The translations under genes were made by a program, and so were the position numbers. Source: Acidobacteriaceae bacterium (GTDB lineage Bacteria; Acidobacteriota; Terriglobia; Terriglobales; Acidobacteriaceae). From it: a stretch of 64,000 nucleotides of DNA. The stretch spans positions 62,001-126,000 of the forward strand of contig PLHW01000062.1 in the NCBI GenBank assembly GCA_003139095.1, given 5' to 3'. Positions within the stretch are counted from its first letter, which is position 1. The number at the start of each line of letters is the position of its first letter. Shown here one piece after another: positions 61,493-64,000 of this stretch. The notes beneath the pieces were generated by a model. It was not told where the DNA came from, ran no database searches, and worked only from the letters and a program-made list of their open reading frames with translations.

Positions 61493-62380
61493 ATGACTGC
61501 TTCCGCCCCACAAATCACCATCCGCGATCTCCGCACCATCGACGAGCTCGATCAACTGAAGGCTGTCGAGAAAGAAGTCTGGGGAATGGCCGACGAAGAC
61601 TCGCTCCCCATGACCGTGGCGATCGCGCTGAAGGCAGCCGGCAACATCTTCCTCGGCGCCTTCGCAAAAGACAAAGCGGGGAAAGAGAAGATGGTCGGAT
61701 TCGCCTTCGGATTCCTCGGGCGCGAGCATGGGCAGACCACCATCCACTCCCACATGCTCGCCGTGCTCGATGCCTACCGCCATCTCGACCTGGGCGCGAA
61801 GCTCAAGCACGCCCAGCGCGAGCGTACCCTCGCCATGGGCGTGCACGAGATGACGTGGACCTTCGATCCCCTCCAGAGCCGCAACGCCCATTTCAACTTC
61901 GCCAAATTCGGCGTCGTGTCGGATACCTACAAGATAGATTTCTACGGCCCCGAGACTTCCAGTGTGCTGCACCGCAACGGCACCGACCGCCTGTGGGTGC
62001 GCTGGCTGCTGAACTCGCGCCGCGTCCGCGACCGCATCGCGGGGAAGAGCGCAGGCAGCCGCGCCGAGACGCTGGATGCGCTGCGGCTGCTGAAGCCGCT
62101 GGTGCGCTTCGACGGCAAGGGCCAGCCAGCGCGGGCCGAGCTGGCCGAGGCGCTGCGCCGCGAGCGCGTGAGCATCGAGATCCCGGGAGACATCCTGGCG
62201 GTGGAGAAGACAGACGTGGCGCTGGCGCGCGAGTGGCGCGACGCAACCCGCTGGGCCTTCCGCGAGAGCCTGAAAGCTGGGTTCTTCGTCGCCGAGTACT
62301 GCCGCTCTCTGCGCGGGCAGCAGGGGCCGGGGGCGTACCTCCTTCAGCGTGGCCCGCTAGCCGACTTCATCGCCGGGTGA
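61493..62380 (+). CDS. GNAT-family acetyltransferase-like protein (COG3375 type)
   Basis: A 295-residue protein. Residues ~8-160 have the GNAT fold (ITIRDLRTIDELDQLKAVEKEVWG, MVGFAFGFLG, TIHSHMLAVLDAYRHLDLGAKLKHAQRERTLAMGV). The second half is an unassigned, partly helical domain. COG3375 proteins are uncharacterised. GC is high and codon use normal, so it belongs to the chromosomal backbone. Substrate unknown. Two parS palindromes follow its stop. Confidence 0.8.
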   Translation: MTASAPQITIRDLRTIDELDQLKAVEKEVWGMADEDSLPMTVAIALKAAGNIFLGAFAKDKAGKEKMVGFAFGFLGREHGQTTIHSHMLAVLDAYRHLDLGAKLKHAQRERTLAMGVHEMTWTFDPLQSRNAHFNFAKFGVVSDTYKIDFYGPETSSVLHRNGTDRLWVRWLLNSRRVRDRIAGKSAGSRAETLDALRLLKPLVRFDGKGQPARAELAEALRRERVSIEIPGDILAVEKTDVALAREWRDATRWAFRESLKAGFFVAEYCRSLRGQQGPGAYLLQRGPLADFIAG

Positions 62381-62394
62381 GGGGGGCCGGGGTA

Positions 62395-62412
62395 GTGTTC
62401 CACGTGGAACAC
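62395..62412. promoter_or_regulatory. parS site 1 (ParB-binding palindrome)
   Basis: GTGTTCCACGTGGAACAC is a perfect 18-base palindrome whose core TGTTCCACGTGGAACA is a known chromosomal parS form. It lies 15 bases after the GNAT stop. Confidence 0.85.
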
Positions 62413-62436
62413 TTTGCGGGTTGGGGAATGCTCCCA

Positions 62437-62454
62437 ATGTTCCACGTGGAACAT
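62437..62454. promoter_or_regulatory. parS site 2 (ParB-binding palindrome)
   Basis: ATGTTCCACGTGGAACAT, a second perfect palindrome with the same 16-base core, centred 42 bases from the first, i.e. about four helical turns on the same DNA face. Confidence 0.85.
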
Positions 62455-62839
62455 TTGTGCATGTGTAAATATATGTACAGTTTGTACGTTCGTGGGCGAA
62501 GATAATGCGAAACTTGGAGGCGAAAATAAATTTGGTTTTTGGGTGGCGTGAAAGTGGGCGAATCGGGGATTTTTCGTTGGCGGGATGTTTACTATCTGGT
62601 TATAGAGCGCCTTCTTTAATCTTCGTTTGACCTATGAGAAGGCTGGAGTTAGCGCGGGTTTCTGGTTTACGGGTCTAGAATCAAGCACTTATAGCGAAGT
62701 GTTTGGGAGTAAGGGACTTACTAGTGGCGAGTTACCTCGCTTTGCGTGTGATAGGGGGTTTCTGGGGCTGGATTTTGTCAAGTTGACAGGGCGTGCTATG
62801 GGAATTGAAATTCGGGAAGAGCGGCGCGAAGGGGCATGA
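62455..62839. other. Gene-free stretch after parS, G/T-rich on the plus strand
   Basis: No convincing gene. The plus strand is markedly rich in G and T and poor in C between 62510 and 62820. A 70-codon frame (62627-62839) exists but shows no family or ribosome site. Confidence 0.45.
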
Positions 62840-62962
62840 AGTCACAGGCAATTCAAGCATCCCGGGAGAAAAGGACGGGTTACGGTGCCACATCCGGAGC
62901 GGGATATACCGATTGGCACACTCAAGAGCATCGAAAGGCAGGCGGGACTCAAGCTGCGGTGA
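62840..62962 (+). pseudogene. HicA toxin fragment (N-terminus missing)
   Basis: Directly after an in-frame TGA the sequence reads SHRQFKHPGRKGRVTVPHPE and then RDIPIGTLKSIERQAGLKLR before a stop. This is the C-terminal half of HicA (mRNA interferase), including the SHRQF active-site histidine, but the first ~20-30 residues are absent. An intact hicB follows. Confidence 0.82.
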
Positions 62963-63025
62963 TCCAAACTTGGTCCAAACTGCGGATGATCGAGATCAAC
63001 CAATCCCGCCCGGACAGGGGAGCGT

Positions 63026-63457
63026 ATGGAATACATTGCCTATCTTCATAAAGACCGGGGATCGGATTACGGCGTGAGCTTTCCGGATTTTCCCGGATGC
63101 ATCACCGCCGGACGGACTCTGGACGAAGCGAGCCGGATGGCGGAGGAGGCGCTGGCCCTGCATATCCAGGGCATGATCGAGGACAGAGACCCGGTGCCGG
63201 AACCCTCGAAGCTCGAGGACATTGCGAAGGACGCAGCCCGGCAGGGAGCGATTGCCTTCATGGTGAAAGTGGAAGCGCCGGATGCGACCGTGCGCGTGAA
63301 CATCACGGCGCGGGAAAGCCAGATCGCGAAGATCGACGAGTTAGCCGAGGCTGCCGGCATGACGCGGTCCGGCTATATGGTGCGCGCGGCCATCGGCGGC
63401 CAGCGCGGCGGGATGCGAGCTAAATCGCGCGGCAGGCAGTTCCGGACCCGCCAATAA
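63026..63457 (+). CDS. hicB: HicB family antitoxin
   Basis: A 143-residue protein: RNase-H-like HicB domain (EYIAYLHKDRGSDYGVSFPDFPGCITAGRTLDEASRMAEEAL, residues ~2-45) followed by a C-terminal ribbon-helix-helix-type DNA-binding part (VRVNITARESQIAKIDELAEAAGMTRSGYMVRAAI). CAGGGGAG precedes the ATG. Its toxin partner just upstream is truncated, so this is probably an orphan antitoxin. Confidence 0.88.
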   Translation: MEYIAYLHKDRGSDYGVSFPDFPGCITAGRTLDEASRMAEEALALHIQGMIEDRDPVPEPSKLEDIAKDAARQGAIAFMVKVEAPDATVRVNITARESQIAKIDELAEAAGMTRSGYMVRAAIGGQRGGMRAKSRGRQFRTRQ

Positions 63458-63526
63458 CGATGAGGACCGGCATGGCGAAAATCTGGGGTACGTCCCGTCT
63501 GTCCCCGGGTGTCGTCCCCGGGGATC

Positions 63527-63655
63527 CGGGAAAGTCTGTACAAAACGTCTCTACGAAATCTGAGCGCAGGCGCCCACCCGCGTTTTGAAACCATCAATTC
63601 CGTCCTGCATGCGCTCGGCGTGAAGTTCGCCGTCGTGGGTGAACGCGAGAGTTAG
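63527..63655 (+). pseudogene. C-terminal fragment of a HigA-like antidote
   Basis: The frame RESLYKTSLRNLSAGAHPRF-ETINSVLHALGVKFAVVGERES matches the end of HigA-type antitoxins (compare SRESLYKALS...HALGLKF in the gene at 23692), with a disturbed join after YKT. Upstream sequence is unrelated. It is a decayed remnant. Confidence 0.65.
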
Positions 63656-63701
63656 ACCGGGCTGCCGAAGGAAGGTCTCAGGCGGTCGGCGGCTGTGGCA
63701 T

Positions 63702-63728
63702 CCTACCCTTCGAAGAGCGAAGGGTAGG
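63702..63728. repeat. Dispersed palindrome, third intergenic copy
   Basis: CCTACCCTTCG (63702-63712) pairs perfectly with CGAAGGGTAGG (63718-63728), loop AAGAG. Same family as 59103 and 60128. Confidence 0.75.
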
Positions 63729-63869
63729 GCACACGGCTCCCACAACCAACACATCGTAATGGCTGCTCTGCTATGTTCAACCCCGGAAACCAGATAGGCA
63801 CTGTTTTTTGTCTTCATCTTTTGCTACCAGTTCTTGAGGGTGCAGAGGTCATGCAGCCGACGAAGACGA

Positions 63870-64000
63870 ATGGCACAGCGAAACAACGCAGGAACCAAAC
63901 GGGTGTCGAGCGGAGTCGGCCCGCCTACCGACTTAGACTTTGAGAAGGCTCTGATGTTTTTTCATGCCTACATGTATGGCCCTCTGCAGGGCAAGCTGCG
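63870..64000 (+). CDS. Possible start of a gene running off the right edge
   Basis: An ATG at 63870 opens a frame that stays open to the end (MAQRNNAGTKRVSSGVGPPT, then DLDFEKALMFFHAYMYGPLQ). No family can be named from 43 codons. The purine-rich CGAAGACGA before it might serve as a weak ribosome site. Confidence 0.35.
   Translation, partial: MAQRNNAGTKRVSSGVGPPTDLDFEKALMFFHAYMYGPLQGKL

Noticed and set aside
62627-62839. 70-codon frame after the parS sites
   Set aside because: No ribosome site, no family, unusual composition; its end runs into the HicA remnant in the same frame.

Overview
The window looks like a chromosomal segment of an acidobacterium (Acidobacteriota, probably class Terriglobia). 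The support is indirect: high GC, an envelope of the Gram-negative type (LptE, TonB-dependent receptor), GloVer and FG-GAP secreted repeat proteins, a YXWGXW-repeat protein, an imuA-imuB-dnaE2 cassette, and short dispersed palindromes that I associate with this phylum and that even lie inside reading frames. This is inference from gene content; no rRNA or tRNA gene was seen.

Layout. 0-2.9 kb: end of a membrane protein gene, a catalytically dead Asd-like protein, LptE and HolA, in one overlapping operon. 2.9-8.9 kb: the mutagenesis cassette imuA-imuB-dnaE2 (minus strand) behind a good sigma-70 promoter with an operator-like direct repeat. 9-14.3 kb: YXWGXW protein, secreted M28 peptidase with PDZ, DUF3467 protein and a PMT/GT39-type membrane glycosyltransferase. 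14.3-19.6 kb: a five-gene minus-strand operon coding for a molybdenum hydroxylase (IorA/IorB type) followed directly by its molybdate importer ModABC. 19.8-21.4 kb: a UbiD-family decarboxylase. 21.5-24.2 kb: small genes and a mosaic of toxin-antitoxin modules, several broken. 24.2-31.1 kb: two paralogous surface-fibre proteins (YadA-like repeats; one with an S74 chaperone tail), a TetR regulator and a choline-monooxygenase-like Rieske oxygenase. 31.4-42.5 kb: redox region with a 7Fe-type ferredoxin, DUF2252 protein, a translationally coupled operon of HybA-like ferredoxin, HybB/NrfD-like membrane subunit, heme-motif sensor kinase, sigma-54 response regulator and archaemetzincin, then a small cytochrome c, DUF4337 and YjbQ proteins. 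42.5-45 kb: FtsK. 45-58.8 kb: FG-GAP protein, three tandem GloVer proteins, UppP, a TonB-dependent receptor, an SH3/TPR-like protein and a fourth GloVer protein. 59-64 kb: an Mrr-type restriction endonuclease between two matching palindromes, a BrnT-BrnA-XRE module, a GNAT protein, two ParB-type parS palindromes 42 bp apart, and further toxin-antitoxin remains (HicAB with a beheaded HicA, a HigA fragment).

How genes work together. The most interesting unit is 34.1-39.6 kb: every junction overlaps, so a membrane electron-transfer pair, a kinase with two c-heme-like motifs on its extracytoplasmic sensor domain, its sigma-54 activator and a metalloprotease are made together. Near this unit and the neighbouring ferredoxin, cytochrome c and YjbQ genes there are several TGTGA-N6-TCACA dyads typical of CRP/FNR-family regulators. 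A 28-bp box with a TGACC-N3-GGTCA core lies upstream of tetR and again upstream of one fibre gene, suggesting a small TetR regulon.
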